Shown here piece by piece: positions 16,558 through 26,989 of a stretch of 30,185 nucleotides of DNA (its first letter is position 1; every line of letters starts with the position of its first letter). Source of the stretch: Glo-17 sp964549735 (lineage in GTDB: Bacteria; Krumholzibacteriota; Krumholzibacteriia; LZORAL124-64-63); contig CAZJWO010000039.1 of NCBI GenBank assembly GCA_964549735.1, forward strand, positions 1 through 30,185, written 5' to 3'. A program made the translations under genes and the position numbers. The notes below the pieces were generated by a model. The model saw only the letters and a list, made by a program, of their open reading frames with translations, had not been told where the DNA came from and did not search any database.

Positions 16558-16776
16558 ATGACGTCAGAATTCCCGTACATGGAAGTCGATGCCGAACTCT
16601 GCAAGGGCTGTCAGCTGTGCCTGGACGTCTGTCCGAAGCACGTCATCGCGATCAGCGACAAGCTCAACAGCTTCAGCTACCACCCGGCCTACTACGTCGG
16701 CGAGGGTTGCACCGGCTGCGGCCTCTGTTTCTACGCCTGCCCTGAACCCGGCGCCATCCGGGTCGTCAAACCTTAG
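16558..16776 (+). CDS. 2-oxoacid:ferredoxin oxidoreductase delta subunit (2[4Fe-4S] ferredoxin)
   Basis: This 72-residue ferredoxin-like protein passes electrons from the TPP subunit to external ferredoxin. It has two CxxCxxCxxxCP clusters, CKGCQLCLDVCPK and CTGCGLCFYACPE, which bind two [4Fe-4S] centres. The spacer SDKLNSFSYHPAYYVGEG between them is typical of KorD/VorD delta subunits. ATG 16558 is supported by GAGGT at 16546-16550; an ATG 15 codons upstream lacks a site and would add an unconserved segment. The alpha-subunit gene follows after 14 bases. The 131 bases before this gene hold a 7-base inverted repeat, CGCGAAA (16442-16448) with TTTCGCG (16485-16491), but no convincing promoter. 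Confidence 0.93.
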   Translation: MTSEFPYMEVDAELCKGCQLCLDVCPKHVIAISDKLNSFSYHPAYYVGEGCTGCGLCFYACPEPGAIRVVKP

Positions 16777-16790
16777 GACGGGAGTACACC

Positions 16791-17852
16791 ATGGCCAGAC
16801 AGTTCATGAAAGGCAACGACGCGATCATCCTGGGCGCCCTGGCCGCGGGCTGCAGGGCGTACTACGGATATCCCATCACGCCGGCGAGCGAGATCGCCCA
16901 CGCGGCCAGCCTGCACTTCCCGGCGCTCGGCGGCGTCTTCATCCAGGCCGAGAGCGAGGTCGCGGCGATCAACATGGTCTACGGCACGGCCGGCATGGGG
17001 ATCCGCGCGATGACCGCCTCGTCTTCGCCGGGATTCAGCCTCAAGCAGGAGGGCTTGAGCTACATCGCGGGCGCGGAACTGCCCTGTGTCGTGGTCAACA
17101 TCGTGCGCGGCGGCCCCGGCCTGGGCAACATCGCGCCCGAGCAGGGCGACTATTTCCAGATCACCAAGGGCGGCGGGCACGGCAACTACCGCCTCATCGC
17201 CCTGGCGCCCAACAGCGCGCAGGAGATGTGCGACCTGACCATGCTGGCGTTCGACCTCGCCGACCGCTACCGCAACCCGGCCTGCATCATGGCCGATGGC
17301 ATCACCGGCCAGATGATGGAGGTCGTGGACATCCCCGAGCCCAAGCCGTTGCCCTACGACCATACCGGCTGGGCCGTACGCGGCGACGAGGCGACGCGCC
17401 GCAACCTGGTCAGCTCCATCTTCCTGGAGCCCGAGGAGCTCGAGCGGCACAACTGGAAGCTCGATGGCAAATACAAGGAGCTGCAGGCCAAGGAGGTGCG
17501 GTACGAAGAGTACAACGTCGCGGACGCCGATCTGGTGATCGTGGCCTACGGCGTGACCAGCCGCATCTGCTATTCGACGGTCGACCAGGCGCGCGAACAG
17601 GGTCTGAAGGTGGGGCTGCTGCGCCCGATCACCATCTGGCCGTTCCCGTCGGCGGCCGTCGCCGCGACGGCCGCGAAGACCAAGCAGATCCTGGTCGCCG
17701 AGCTGTCGACCGGCCAGATGATCGAGGACGTCCAGCTGGCGGTCCAGACCCGCTGCCCCGTCCACTTCTTCGGGCGCTGCGGCGGCATGGTGCCGACGAG
17801 CAAGGAGATCCTCGCGCGGTGCGAAGAGATCCTGGCGGGAGGTAAGAACTGA
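16791..17852 (+). CDS. 2-oxoacid:ferredoxin oxidoreductase alpha subunit (VorB/KorA type)
   Basis: This 353-residue subunit forms part of the thiamine-diphosphate active site of an enzyme that oxidatively decarboxylates 2-oxoacids to acyl-CoA while reducing ferredoxin. Diagnostic motifs are GYPITPASE (26-34), the ESEVAAINMVYGTAGMG stretch with the conserved glutamate that contacts TPP, SSPGFSLKQEGL, and RGGPGLGNIAPEQGDYFQ, which is characteristic of the VorB-like group. The C-terminal domain begins near ADLVIVAYG and contains LRPITIWPFP. It lacks the fused gamma domain found in some KorA proteins; gamma is fused to beta here. The stop shares one base with the ATG of the next gene (TGATG). Substrate could be 2-oxoisovalerate, 2-oxoglutarate or a related acid; sequence does not decide. 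Confidence 0.94.
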   Translation: MARQFMKGNDAIILGALAAGCRAYYGYPITPASEIAHAASLHFPALGGVFIQAESEVAAINMVYGTAGMGIRAMTASSSPGFSLKQEGLSYIAGAELPCVVVNIVRGGPGLGNIAPEQGDYFQITKGGGHGNYRLIALAPNSAQEMCDLTMLAFDLADRYRNPACIMADGITGQMMEVVDIPEPKPLPYDHTGWAVRGDEATRRNLVSSIFLEPEELERHNWKLDGKYKELQAKEVRYEEYNVADADLVIVAYGVTSRICYSTVDQAREQGLKVGLLRPITIWPFPSAAVAATAAKTKQILVAELSTGQMIEDVQLAVQTRCPVHFFGRCGGMVPTSKEILARCEEILAGGKN

Positions 17853-19273
17853 TGGCCAAGGTATTCGAGAAGCCGGCCAGCATGTACAGCGCATTCGAGC
17901 GCAAGACCGCCGGGCACAAGGAGACCACGCACTACTGCCCCGGCTGCGGCCACGGCAACGTGCACAAGATGATCGCCGAGGCGCTCGCGGACCTCGGCGT
18001 GGCCGAACGTTCGGTCTTCGTCAGCCCCGTGGGCTGCTCGGTCTTCGGCTACTACTACTTCGACTGCGGCAACTACCAGTCGGCCCACGGCCGGGCGGCC
18101 GCCGTGGCGACCGGCATCAAGCGCGCCAATCCCAACGCGATCGTCATGAGCTACCAGGGCGACGGCGACCTGGCGGCCATCGGCACCGCGGAGACCGTGC
18201 ATGCGGCGAACCGCGGCGAGAACATCACGGTGTTCTTCATCAACAACGCCATCTACGGGATGACCGGCGGCCAGATGGCGCCCACCACGATGATCGGCCA
18301 GCGCACCACGACCACCCCGCGCGGCCGCTCCGCGGTGGATCACGGCAACCCGATCCGCATGTGCGAGCTGCTGGCGACGCTGCCGGCGCCGACGTTCATC
18401 ACGCGCGTCGGTCTGGGCAACAGCAAGCAGATCATGCAGGCGCGCAAGGCCATCCGCAAGGCGCTGCAGCTGCAGATCGAGGGCAAGGGCTACGCCTTCG
18501 TCGAGATCCTCGCGCCGTGCCCCACCGGCTGGAAGATGGAGCCGCCCGAGGCGCGCGACCACCTGACCAAGGTCATGGAGGACATCTTCCCGCTCGGCGT
18601 GTACAAGGACGTCGCCGACGAAGTCGAGGCGAGCGCCTGGGACCGCGTCAGCAAGCCTTTCGAGATCGACGTCCGCCACGAGTACCTGCAGGCGATGCAG
18701 ACGCCGCTCACTCTCGACCCGCTGCCGCTGCCGCAGGACCTGAACTGCCGTTTCGCCGGCTTCGGCGGCCAGGGCATCCTGACTTTGGGGCTGTTCCTGG
18801 CGCAGGTGGGCATGAAGGCCGGCCACCAGGTGAGCTGGATTCCGGCCTACGGCCCGGAGATGCGCGGCGGCACGGCCAACTGCTCGGTCAACATCTGCAA
18901 GGGCCGCATCGGCGCGCCCACCGTCGAGCATCCGAACGTGATGGTGGTGATGAACCAGCCGTCGCTGGAGATGTTCGAGGCCGAGGTCGTCGACGGCGGC
19001 TGGCTCTTCGTCGACAGCGGCATCTGCACCGGCCAGCCCGACCGCAAGCGCCTGCGGGTCTGCCTGCTGCCGGCGACCGAGATGGCCGACAAGGTGGGCA
19101 CGCCCAAGATCGCCAACGTCGTGATGCTCGGCGCGGTCTGTGCGGCGACCGGCATCTTCGGCGCCGACTACGTCAAGGACACGCTCAGGGTCGTCATCAA
19201 GCGCAGGGATCTGCTGGAGCAGAACCTCAAGGCGTTCGATGCCGGCTGGCAGTTCGTCAAGAACGGCAGCTGA
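17852..19273 (+). CDS. 2-oxoacid:ferredoxin oxidoreductase, fused beta and gamma subunits
   Basis: This 473-residue fusion joins the TPP-binding beta subunit to the gamma subunit. Beta part (about 1-285): the cysteine motif CPGCGHG (29-35), SPVGCSVFGYYYF, the TPP/Mg site QGDGDLAAIG (GDGD at 103-106) with FINNAIYGMTGGQ about 28 residues later, and the TTTPRGR loop. Gamma part (about 297-473): FAGFGGQGILTLGLFLA and PAYGPEMRGGTANCSVNIC, the standard gamma-subunit motifs. The ORF has no gap or change of composition at the junction, so the fusion looks natural rather than a sequencing error. GGGAGG lies in the end of the alpha gene and the ATG overlaps its stop. The protein completes a three-gene delta-alpha-beta/gamma operon. 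A 14-bp hairpin follows at 19295. Confidence 0.94.
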   Translation: MAKVFEKPASMYSAFERKTAGHKETTHYCPGCGHGNVHKMIAEALADLGVAERSVFVSPVGCSVFGYYYFDCGNYQSAHGRAAAVATGIKRANPNAIVMSYQGDGDLAAIGTAETVHAANRGENITVFFINNAIYGMTGGQMAPTTMIGQRTTTTPRGRSAVDHGNPIRMCELLATLPAPTFITRVGLGNSKQIMQARKAIRKALQLQIEGKGYAFVEILAPCPTGWKMEPPEARDHLTKVMEDIFPLGVYKDVADEVEASAWDRVSKPFEIDVRHEYLQAMQTPLTLDPLPLPQDLNCRFAGFGGQGILTLGLFLAQVGMKAGHQVSWIPAYGPEMRGGTANCSVNICKGRIGAPTVEHPNVMVVMNQPSLEMFEAEVVDGGWLFVDSGICTGQPDRKRLRVCLLPATEMADKVGTPKIANVVMLGAVCAATGIFGADYVKDTLRVVIKRRDLLEQNLKAFDAGWQFVKNGS

Positions 19274-19294
19274 CCGCACCCGCCGCGCGTTCTC

Positions 19295-19331
19295 GACCAC
19301 GGGCCCCGTCGCTGCGGCGGGGCCCGTGGTC
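19295..19331 (+). terminator. Strong 14-bp hairpin after the oxidoreductase operon
   Basis: A 14-bp perfect stem, GACCACGGGCCCCG paired with its complement, closes a 9-base loop, 21 bases after the beta/gamma stop. There is no T run after it, so it is a terminator-like or RNA-protecting 3' structure rather than a textbook intrinsic terminator. Confidence 0.6.
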
Positions 19332-19394
19332 ATATGCGCCCCCAGGGAATCCTCGCCAGGCGGTCCGCTGGTGGCTTCGCGCCGTGCGGCGGCT

Positions 19395-19431
19395 TATGCT
19401 GGGACCTGGTCGCGGCGGCGCGCGCTTGACA
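19395..19431 (+). promoter_or_regulatory. Candidate promoter elements of the sigma-54 activator gene
   Basis: Two partial elements stand upstream of ATG 19477: a -10-like TATGCT (19395-19400) without a good -35, and a perfect -35 TTGACA (19426-19431) whose -10 region (around CACTCT, 19449) is poor. One of them probably serves the gene; sequence does not say which. Confidence 0.3.
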
Positions 19432-19476
19432 CCGGCGGCCGGTGCCGACACTCTAGCCAGATCTCCGGAGGCCGTC

Positions 19477-20847
19477 ATGCAGGAACGCGACAACCGGGCT
19501 GATGAAGCCGCGACCGAGCCGCAGGTGCTCGTCGTCGACGACGAGCCGGAACTCTGCCGCGCGCTCAGCAAGTTGTTGACCCGCAATGGGTATCGCGTGC
19601 TCGTGGCCGGCGACGGCGAACAGGCGCTCGCCCTGTTGCGCCAGCGCGACGTCCACCTGGTGCTGACCGACCTGGTCATGCCGCGCATGGGGGGGCTCGA
19701 CCTGCTGAAGGCCGGCAAGGTGCTCTCGCCGGGCACCGAGTTCGTGGTCATCACCGGCCATGGCACCATCGAGGCGGCCGTCGACGCGATGAAGCTCGGC
19801 GCCTACGATTTCGTGGAGAAGCCGTTCACTTCGGCGGTCACGCTCAAGACCGTGCACAAGGCGCTGGAAAAGCAGCGGTTGCTGGCGGAGAACCTGGAGC
19901 TGCGGCGCCGGCTGGAAGAAGTGCAGGGCCGGCAGGACATCATCGGCCGCAGCGAGGTCATGCGGCAGGTCGTCGAGACGGCCCGCCAGGTCGCCGCCAG
20001 CACGGCCACCGTGCTGCTGACCGGCGAGAGCGGGACCGGCAAGGAGGTCTTCGCCGACGCCATCCACCGCTGGAGCGAGCGCCGCAAGCGCCCGCTGGTC
20101 AAGGTCAGCTGCGCGGCCCTGCCCGAGGCGTTGCTCGAGGCCGAGCTCTTCGGCTACGAACCCGGCGCCTTCACCGGCGCGGTCGGCCGCCGCACCGGAC
20201 GCTTCGAGCTGGCCGACAGCGGCACGCTCTTCCTGGACGAGGTCGGCGAGATGAGCCAGGCCACCCAGGTCAAGCTCCTGCGCGTCCTGCAGGAAGGCAG
20301 CTTCGAGCGTCTCGGCAGCAGCGAGACGCGCGTGGCGGACGTGCGCCTGATCGCGGCCACGAACATCGACCTGGCCGCGCGGGTCGCCCACGGCGAATTC
20401 CGCGAAGACCTGTTCTACCGGCTCAACGTCATCAATCTGGAGCTGCCGCCCTTGCGCCTGCGGGGCGAGGACGTCGTCCTGCTGGCGAACTACTTCCTGC
20501 AGGTCTTCAACCAGAAGAACGGCAAGAATCTCGGCGGCTTCACGCGACAGACCGTCGAGGCGCTGAGCCGCTACAGCTGGCCAGGCAACGTCCGCGAGCT
20601 GGAGAACTGCATCGAGCGCTGCGTCGTGCTCAGCAAGGGCCCGCTGGTCGACGCCGACGTGCTGCCGCCGACGGTCCTGGCCGGCCGCTCGCGCTACGAG
20701 CAGATCGTGATCCCGGTGGGCACGCCGCTGCGGCAGGCCGAGATGCAACTCATCGAGGCGACGCTGCGCAGCGCGGGCGGCGACAAGGAGACCGCGGCGC
20801 GCATCCTGGGCATCACGTCGCGCACCATCTACCGCAAGCTGAAGTGA
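19477..20847 (+). CDS. Sigma-54-dependent response regulator (NtrC family)
   Basis: This 456-residue activator has three domains. The receiver (about 15-130) has the acidic pair in VVDDEP, phospho-acceptor Asp65 in VLTDLVMPRMGG and Lys115. The AAA+ domain (about 153-395) has Walker A GESGTGKE (183-190), the sigma-54-contacting loop GAFTGA (230-235), Walker B TLFLDEVGEM and an arginine-finger region REDLFYRLNV. The C-terminal helix-turn-helix reads ETAARILGITSRTIYRKLK. On phosphorylation it should form a ring and open sigma-54 promoters. GGAGG (19467-19471) sets the ATG. No kinase gene is adjacent; the hybrid kinase at 14070 is the only one in the window, and a pairing is speculative. I looked for a -24/-12 promoter (GG-N10-GC) near operons here and saw none that I would trust. 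Confidence 0.95.
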   Translation: MQERDNRADEAATEPQVLVVDDEPELCRALSKLLTRNGYRVLVAGDGEQALALLRQRDVHLVLTDLVMPRMGGLDLLKAGKVLSPGTEFVVITGHGTIEAAVDAMKLGAYDFVEKPFTSAVTLKTVHKALEKQRLLAENLELRRRLEEVQGRQDIIGRSEVMRQVVETARQVAASTATVLLTGESGTGKEVFADAIHRWSERRKRPLVKVSCAALPEALLEAELFGYEPGAFTGAVGRRTGRFELADSGTLFLDEVGEMSQATQVKLLRVLQEGSFERLGSSETRVADVRLIAATNIDLAARVAHGEFREDLFYRLNVINLELPPLRLRGEDVVLLANYFLQVFNQKNGKNLGGFTRQTVEALSRYSWPGNVRELENCIERCVVLSKGPLVDADVLPPTVLAGRSRYEQIVIPVGTPLRQAEMQLIEATLRSAGGDKETAARILGITSRTIYRKLK

Positions 20848-20896
20848 TCGGCGGTGTTTGGCGGGTCGCTGGCGGGGCGCACGCGCGGCGCCGCGC

Positions 20897-20925
20897 TTGA
20901 CCATGCCAGACGGCCGGGCTACATT
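20897..20925 (+). promoter_or_regulatory. Sigma-70 promoter of tRNA-Leu and tig
   Basis: TTGACC (20897-20902) and TACATT (20920-20925) are separated by exactly 17 bases, five and four matches to consensus. Start of transcription would be near 20932, about 65 bases before the mature tRNA. Confidence 0.7.
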
Positions 20926-20997
20926 GAGCCGCTGCCGCGGCCGCCGTCGCCGCGTCTTCGACGTACGCACAGGTCCGGCTCGCGCGCGGGCCGATTT

Positions 20998-21082
<85 letters not shown>

Positions 21083-21136
21083 CGAACCCGTGCCAGGAAG
21101 CCCGGCCTGCGACCGCGCCAACGAGGTGGCCGTATC

Positions 21137-22507
21137 ATGTCCGATGTCCAGCATCAACCCTACCGACTGACCGTCGAAGCCCCCGAGCCCTGCCGGCGGA
21201 TCATCAAGGTCGAAGTGCCCCGGCAGGAATACGACCGCCAGTACCAGCAGCGCCTGACCGCCGCTGTCCGCGGCCACCAGCGACCCGGCTTCCGCAAGGG
21301 CAAGACCCCGCGGACCATCGTCGAGAAGGAACTCGGCGCCCGCCTGCGCGCCGAGACCTTCGAGGGACTGGTGCCGCAGGCCTACCGCGCCGCCGTGATC
21401 GAGCACCGGCTCGCGCCGATCACCGATCCGGCGCTGCACAACCTCGTCTTCGAGGACGGCCGCGACATCGCCTTCGAGCTCGCCGTCGAGGTGCGTCCGG
21501 AGATCACCGCCGTGGCCTATGAGGGGCTGCCGGTCCAGGAGCGGACCGCGGACGTGACGACCGCCGAGGTGGACGAAGTGCTCGAGCGCCTGCGGGAGAA
21601 CCGGGCCGTCTTCGAGACGGTCGCCCGCCCCGCCGCGGCCGGCGACCAGGTCGTCCTGGATCTGGTGCCGCGCGCGACGGACGGCGCGCTGGACGAGGCC
21701 CGCCGCGCCGGCGGCCAGAAGATCGTCGTCGGCGACGAGAGGAATCTGCCGGCCTTCAACGAAGCGCTGCTCGGCGCCGAGGCGGGCCAGCAGCGGGATC
21801 TCAGCGTCAGCTATCCCGAGGACTATCCGAATCCCGAGTTGCGGGGCAAGACGGTGGCCTTCTTCTTGCATGTCGGCGCGGTGCAACAGAAGGTCCTGCC
21901 CGAGGCCGACGACGTGTTCGCGTCCCAGCTGCAGGGCGGGCAGACCTTGCTCGAACTGCGCGCGCGCATCCGGGAAGGCCTGGCGGCCGAGGCGAAGCGC
22001 CGCGTCGCCGAGGAGATGGACGCCCAGGTGCTCGAACAGCTCCTGGCGCGTAACGACGTTCCGGTGCCGCCGAGCCTGGTCGAGACCTGGCTGCAGTCGG
22101 CGCTCGAGGACCTGCATCGCCGCAACCAGCAGCTCGGTCGCGCGAACAGCGAGCAGCAGGACGCGCAGTACCGCGAGGGGTTGCGCCCCGTCGCCGAGCG
22201 CCAGATCCAGGGCATGTTCCTGCTCGACGCGATACGACGGCAGGAAAAGATCGAGGTCTCGCCGCAGGAGATCGAGGACCGCGTCGCGGCGATCGCGGAC
22301 GAGAACGGCTTCGACCTCGCGAAATACCGCGCGTACCTGGCCGAAGGCGAGGAACTCGGCCGCATCCGGCAGAGTCTGCTGGAGCGCAGGACGTACGATT
22401 TTTTGCTTTCTCGCGCGAGCGTCACGATGGTGCCGGAAGGGGCGAGCGCCGGCGATGATCCGACCGCGCCGATCGCGGCCGAGAATCAGGCCGAACCGAC
22501 CGATTAG
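21137..22507 (+). CDS. tig: Trigger factor, ribosome-associated chaperone
   Basis: This 456-residue protein binds at the ribosome exit tunnel and shields nascent chains. The N-terminal domain contains the ribosome-docking signature GFRKGKTP (51-58) followed by RTIVEKELG. The middle FKBP-type domain (about 150-235) keeps GDQVVLDL and the FNEALLGAEAGQQRDLSVSYPEDYPNPELRGKTVAFFLHV strands, although several residues of a canonical peptidyl-prolyl isomerase site are not obvious. The C-terminal helical chaperone arms run from about 245 to 435, ending in a Pro/Ala/Asp-rich tail. ATG 21137 has GAGGTGG upstream (21123-21129). It is followed by clpP, clpX and lon, the conserved bacterial order. It is probably transcribed from the promoter upstream of tRNA-Leu. 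Confidence 0.96.
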   Translation: MSDVQHQPYRLTVEAPEPCRRIIKVEVPRQEYDRQYQQRLTAAVRGHQRPGFRKGKTPRTIVEKELGARLRAETFEGLVPQAYRAAVIEHRLAPITDPALHNLVFEDGRDIAFELAVEVRPEITAVAYEGLPVQERTADVTTAEVDEVLERLRENRAVFETVARPAAAGDQVVLDLVPRATDGALDEARRAGGQKIVVGDERNLPAFNEALLGAEAGQQRDLSVSYPEDYPNPELRGKTVAFFLHVGAVQQKVLPEADDVFASQLQGGQTLLELRARIREGLAAEAKRRVAEEMDAQVLEQLLARNDVPVPPSLVETWLQSALEDLHRRNQQLGRANSEQQDAQYREGLRPVAERQIQGMFLLDAIRRQEKIEVSPQEIEDRVAAIADENGFDLAKYRAYLAEGEELGRIRQSLLERRTYDFLLSRASVTMVPEGASAGDDPTAPIAAENQAEPTD

Positions 22508-22528
22508 GCGGCACGGTCAGGATCAGGG

Positions 22529-22558
22529 CAGACGGATGCCGCGCGGACGCTCTATACT
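22529..22558 (+). promoter_or_regulatory. Candidate sigma-70 promoter of clpP
   Basis: TATACT (22553-22558, five matches) is preceded at 18 bases by CAGACG (22529-22534), a weak -35. It lies in the 123-base gap between tig and clpP. A 10-base direct repeat overlaps the expected start point. Confidence 0.45.
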
Positions 22559-22559
22559 T

Positions 22560-22583
22560 GCCCGGGAACCAGCGCCCGGGAAC
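22560..22583 (+). repeat. Direct repeat GCCCGGGAAC at the clpP start point
   Basis: The 10-mer GCCCGGGAAC occurs at 22560-22569 and again at 22574-22583, a 14-base period, immediately downstream of the clpP -10 box. Each copy contains the palindrome CCCGGG, so the pair can also pair as a 6-bp hairpin. It may be an operator or a leader structure. A second possible hairpin, GGCGCC/GGCGCC, lies just before the ribosome site (about 22602-22617). Confidence 0.5.
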
Positions 22584-22630
22584 GGGGTAACGTGCTGCAC
22601 GGGCGCCAGCGGGCGCCGCGAGGAGTGGAC

Positions 22631-23233
22631 ATGCTGATACCGATGGTGGTCGAGCAGACGGGTCACGGCGAGCGCGCGTTCGACATCTATTCGCGGCTGC
22701 TGAAGGATCGGATCATCTTCCTGGGCTCGCCGATCGATGACAACGTCTCGAACCTGGTCATCGCGCAACTCCTCTTCCTGCAGGCGGAGGACCCGGAGCG
22801 GGACATCTACCTCTACATCAACACCCCGGGCGGCAGCGTCTCGGCAGGGCTTGCCGTCTACGACACGATGCAATACATTTCTAACGACGTCGTGACGATC
22901 TGCATGGGGCAGGCCTCGAGCATGGGCGCCGTGCTCCTGGCCGCGGGGGCCAAGGGCAAGCGTTCGGCACTCTTGAATTCCCGGGTGATGATCCATCAAC
23001 CGCTGGGCGGCAGCCAGGGCCAGGCCAGCATGATCGAGATCTACACCAAGGAAATCCTCAAGATCCGCGACAAGCTCTACGAGATCCTCGCCAAGCACAC
23101 GGGCCAGACCCCCAAGAAGATCGCCGCGGACAGCGACCGCGACTTTTTCATGTCCGCCGAGGAGGCCCTGGCTTACGGTCTGGTGGACAAGGTCATCGAG
23201 AACAGGCAGGAGATCGAGTCGAAGAAGAAGTAG
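22631..23233 (+). CDS. clpP: ATP-dependent Clp protease proteolytic subunit
   Basis: This 200-residue serine peptidase forms the 14-subunit barrel that works with ClpX, encoded next. The catalytic triad is in place and, as it happens, numbered like mature E. coli ClpP: Ser97 in GQASSMGAVLL, His122 in RVMIHQPLGG and Asp171 in DSDRDFFMS. The N terminus MLIPMVVEQTGHGERAFDIYSRLL is the usual processed-form start, with hardly any propeptide. GAGGAG (22620-22625), five bases before the ATG, decides this start over one 13 codons upstream. The gap of 43 bases to clpX suggests one transcript. A promoter and a direct repeat lie upstream. Confidence 0.97.
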   Translation: MLIPMVVEQTGHGERAFDIYSRLLKDRIIFLGSPIDDNVSNLVIAQLLFLQAEDPERDIYLYINTPGGSVSAGLAVYDTMQYISNDVVTICMGQASSMGAVLLAAGAKGKRSALLNSRVMIHQPLGGSQGQASMIEIYTKEILKIRDKLYEILAKHTGQTPKKIAADSDRDFFMSAEEALAYGLVDKVIENRQEIESKKK

Positions 23234-23276
23234 GCGCCGTCTTCAGCGGCCCCGCGCCGCCAGGTCTGGAGTGAGC

Positions 23277-24548
23277 ATGAAACGCCGGCAGAACGGCAGT
23301 CCGCAGATGATCAAGTGCTCGTTCTGTGCCCGCGGGCAGGACGAGGTGGCCAAGCTGGTCGCCGGTCCCAACAGCGTCTACATCTGCAACGAGTGCATCA
23401 AGCTCTGCAACGACATCCTCGAGGGCGAACTCCTGGACGAGGCGACGCTGGCGCCGCCCGATTTCCCCAAGCCGCTGGAGATCAAGGACCATCTCGATCA
23501 ATACGTCATCGGCCAGGACGAGGCCAAGATCTCGCTGGCCGTCGCCGTCTACAACCATTTCAAGCGCATCCATCACAAGCCCGGGCGCGACGGGATCGAG
23601 ATCGACAAGAGCAACATCCTGCTGATCGGCAACACCGGCACCGGCAAGACCCTGCTCGCGCAGACGCTGGCTCGGTTCCTGAACGTGCCCTTCGCGATCG
23701 CCGACGCCACGGCCCTGACCGAGGCCGGCTACGTGGGCGAGGATGTCGAGAACATCCTGGTGCGGCTGCTGCAGGCGGCCGACTACAACATCGCCTCCGC
23801 GGAGCAGGGCATCATCTACATCGACGAGATCGACAAGATCGGGCGCAAGAGCGGCAATCCGTCGATCACGCGGGACGTCTCGGGCGAGGGCGTTCAGCAG
23901 GCCCTGCTGAAGATCCTGGAAGGCACCGTGGCCAACGTGCCGCCGCAGGGCGGGCGCAAGCATCCCCAGCAGAAGTACCTCGAGATCAACACGCGCAACA
24001 TCCTGTTCGTCTGCGGCGGCGCGTTCGAGGGACTCGAGAAGATCGTCGGCCGCCGCGTCGGCCAGGGCACGATCGGCTTCGCCCGCGATGAGCGCCAGGG
24101 CGACCTGAACCGCGCCCCGCAGCGCACCGAACTGCTGGCGCAGGTCGAACCTCAGGACCTCATGAAGTTCGGGCTCATCCCGGAACTGGTCGGCCGCCTG
24201 CCGGTGGTCGTGTACACCAACGTCCTGGACCGTTCGAGCATGGTGCGCATCCTGACCGAGCCGCGCAACGCCCTGACCAAGCAGTTCCAGAAGCTGCTGG
24301 AGATGGAGAACGTCGAGCTCGTGTTCGCGCCCGGCGCCCTGGAGGCGATCGCCGACGAGGCGATCCAGCGCGGCACCGGCGCCCGCGGACTGCGCTCGAT
24401 CATCGAAGCAGCCATGCGTCACGTCATGTATGAGATCCCTTCCCAGGAGGACGTCCGCCGGGTGGTCATCACCCGCGAAACGGTGACCGAGGGCGCCGCG
24501 CCGGAGGTCATCTACGGCGATCCCGACGTGGACGTCAAGGAAGCGTAG
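23277..24548 (+). CDS. clpX: ATP-dependent Clp protease ATPase subunit ClpX
   Basis: This 423-residue AAA+ unfoldase recognises substrates and feeds them to ClpP. It has the N-terminal zinc-binding domain (Cys14, Cys17, Cys37, Cys40), Walker A GNTGTGKT (118-125), the substrate-gripping pore loop GYVG (151-154), Walker B IIYIDEID (179-186) and the ClpP-docking IGF loop (266-268). Sensor and C-terminal helices (RGTGARGLRSIIE) are intact. The ATG at 23277 is preferred: GGAG (23268-23271) lies five bases before it, and the in-frame GTG at 23271 overlaps the ribosome site; xseA has the same GGAG/GAGG-TGAGC-ATG arrangement. It sits between clpP and lon as in many bacteria. Confidence 0.97.
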   Translation: MKRRQNGSPQMIKCSFCARGQDEVAKLVAGPNSVYICNECIKLCNDILEGELLDEATLAPPDFPKPLEIKDHLDQYVIGQDEAKISLAVAVYNHFKRIHHKPGRDGIEIDKSNILLIGNTGTGKTLLAQTLARFLNVPFAIADATALTEAGYVGEDVENILVRLLQAADYNIASAEQGIIYIDEIDKIGRKSGNPSITRDVSGEGVQQALLKILEGTVANVPPQGGRKHPQQKYLEINTRNILFVCGGAFEGLEKIVGRRVGQGTIGFARDERQGDLNRAPQRTELLAQVEPQDLMKFGLIPELVGRLPVVVYTNVLDRSSMVRILTEPRNALTKQFQKLLEMENVELVFAPGALEAIADEAIQRGTGARGLRSIIEAAMRHVMYEIPSQEDVRRVVITRETVTEGAAPEVIYGDPDVDVKEA

Positions 24549-24576
24549 CCCGACGAGACAGCCCGAGACCCGCCAG

Positions 24577-24600
24577 CGAGCCGCGGCCGTGCCCGGCTCG
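24577..24600 (+). terminator. Hairpin between clpX and lon
   Basis: A 7-bp stem CGAGCCG/CGGCTCG with a 10-base loop lies in the 85-base gap after clpX. It is followed only by TT, so it may attenuate rather than end transcription. No promoter for lon is obvious in this gap. Confidence 0.35.
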
Positions 24601-24633
24601 TTCGCATGAACCAGTCTGGAGACGACGCACGCC

Positions 24634-26985
<2,352 letters not shown>

Positions 26986-26989
26986 CGCG

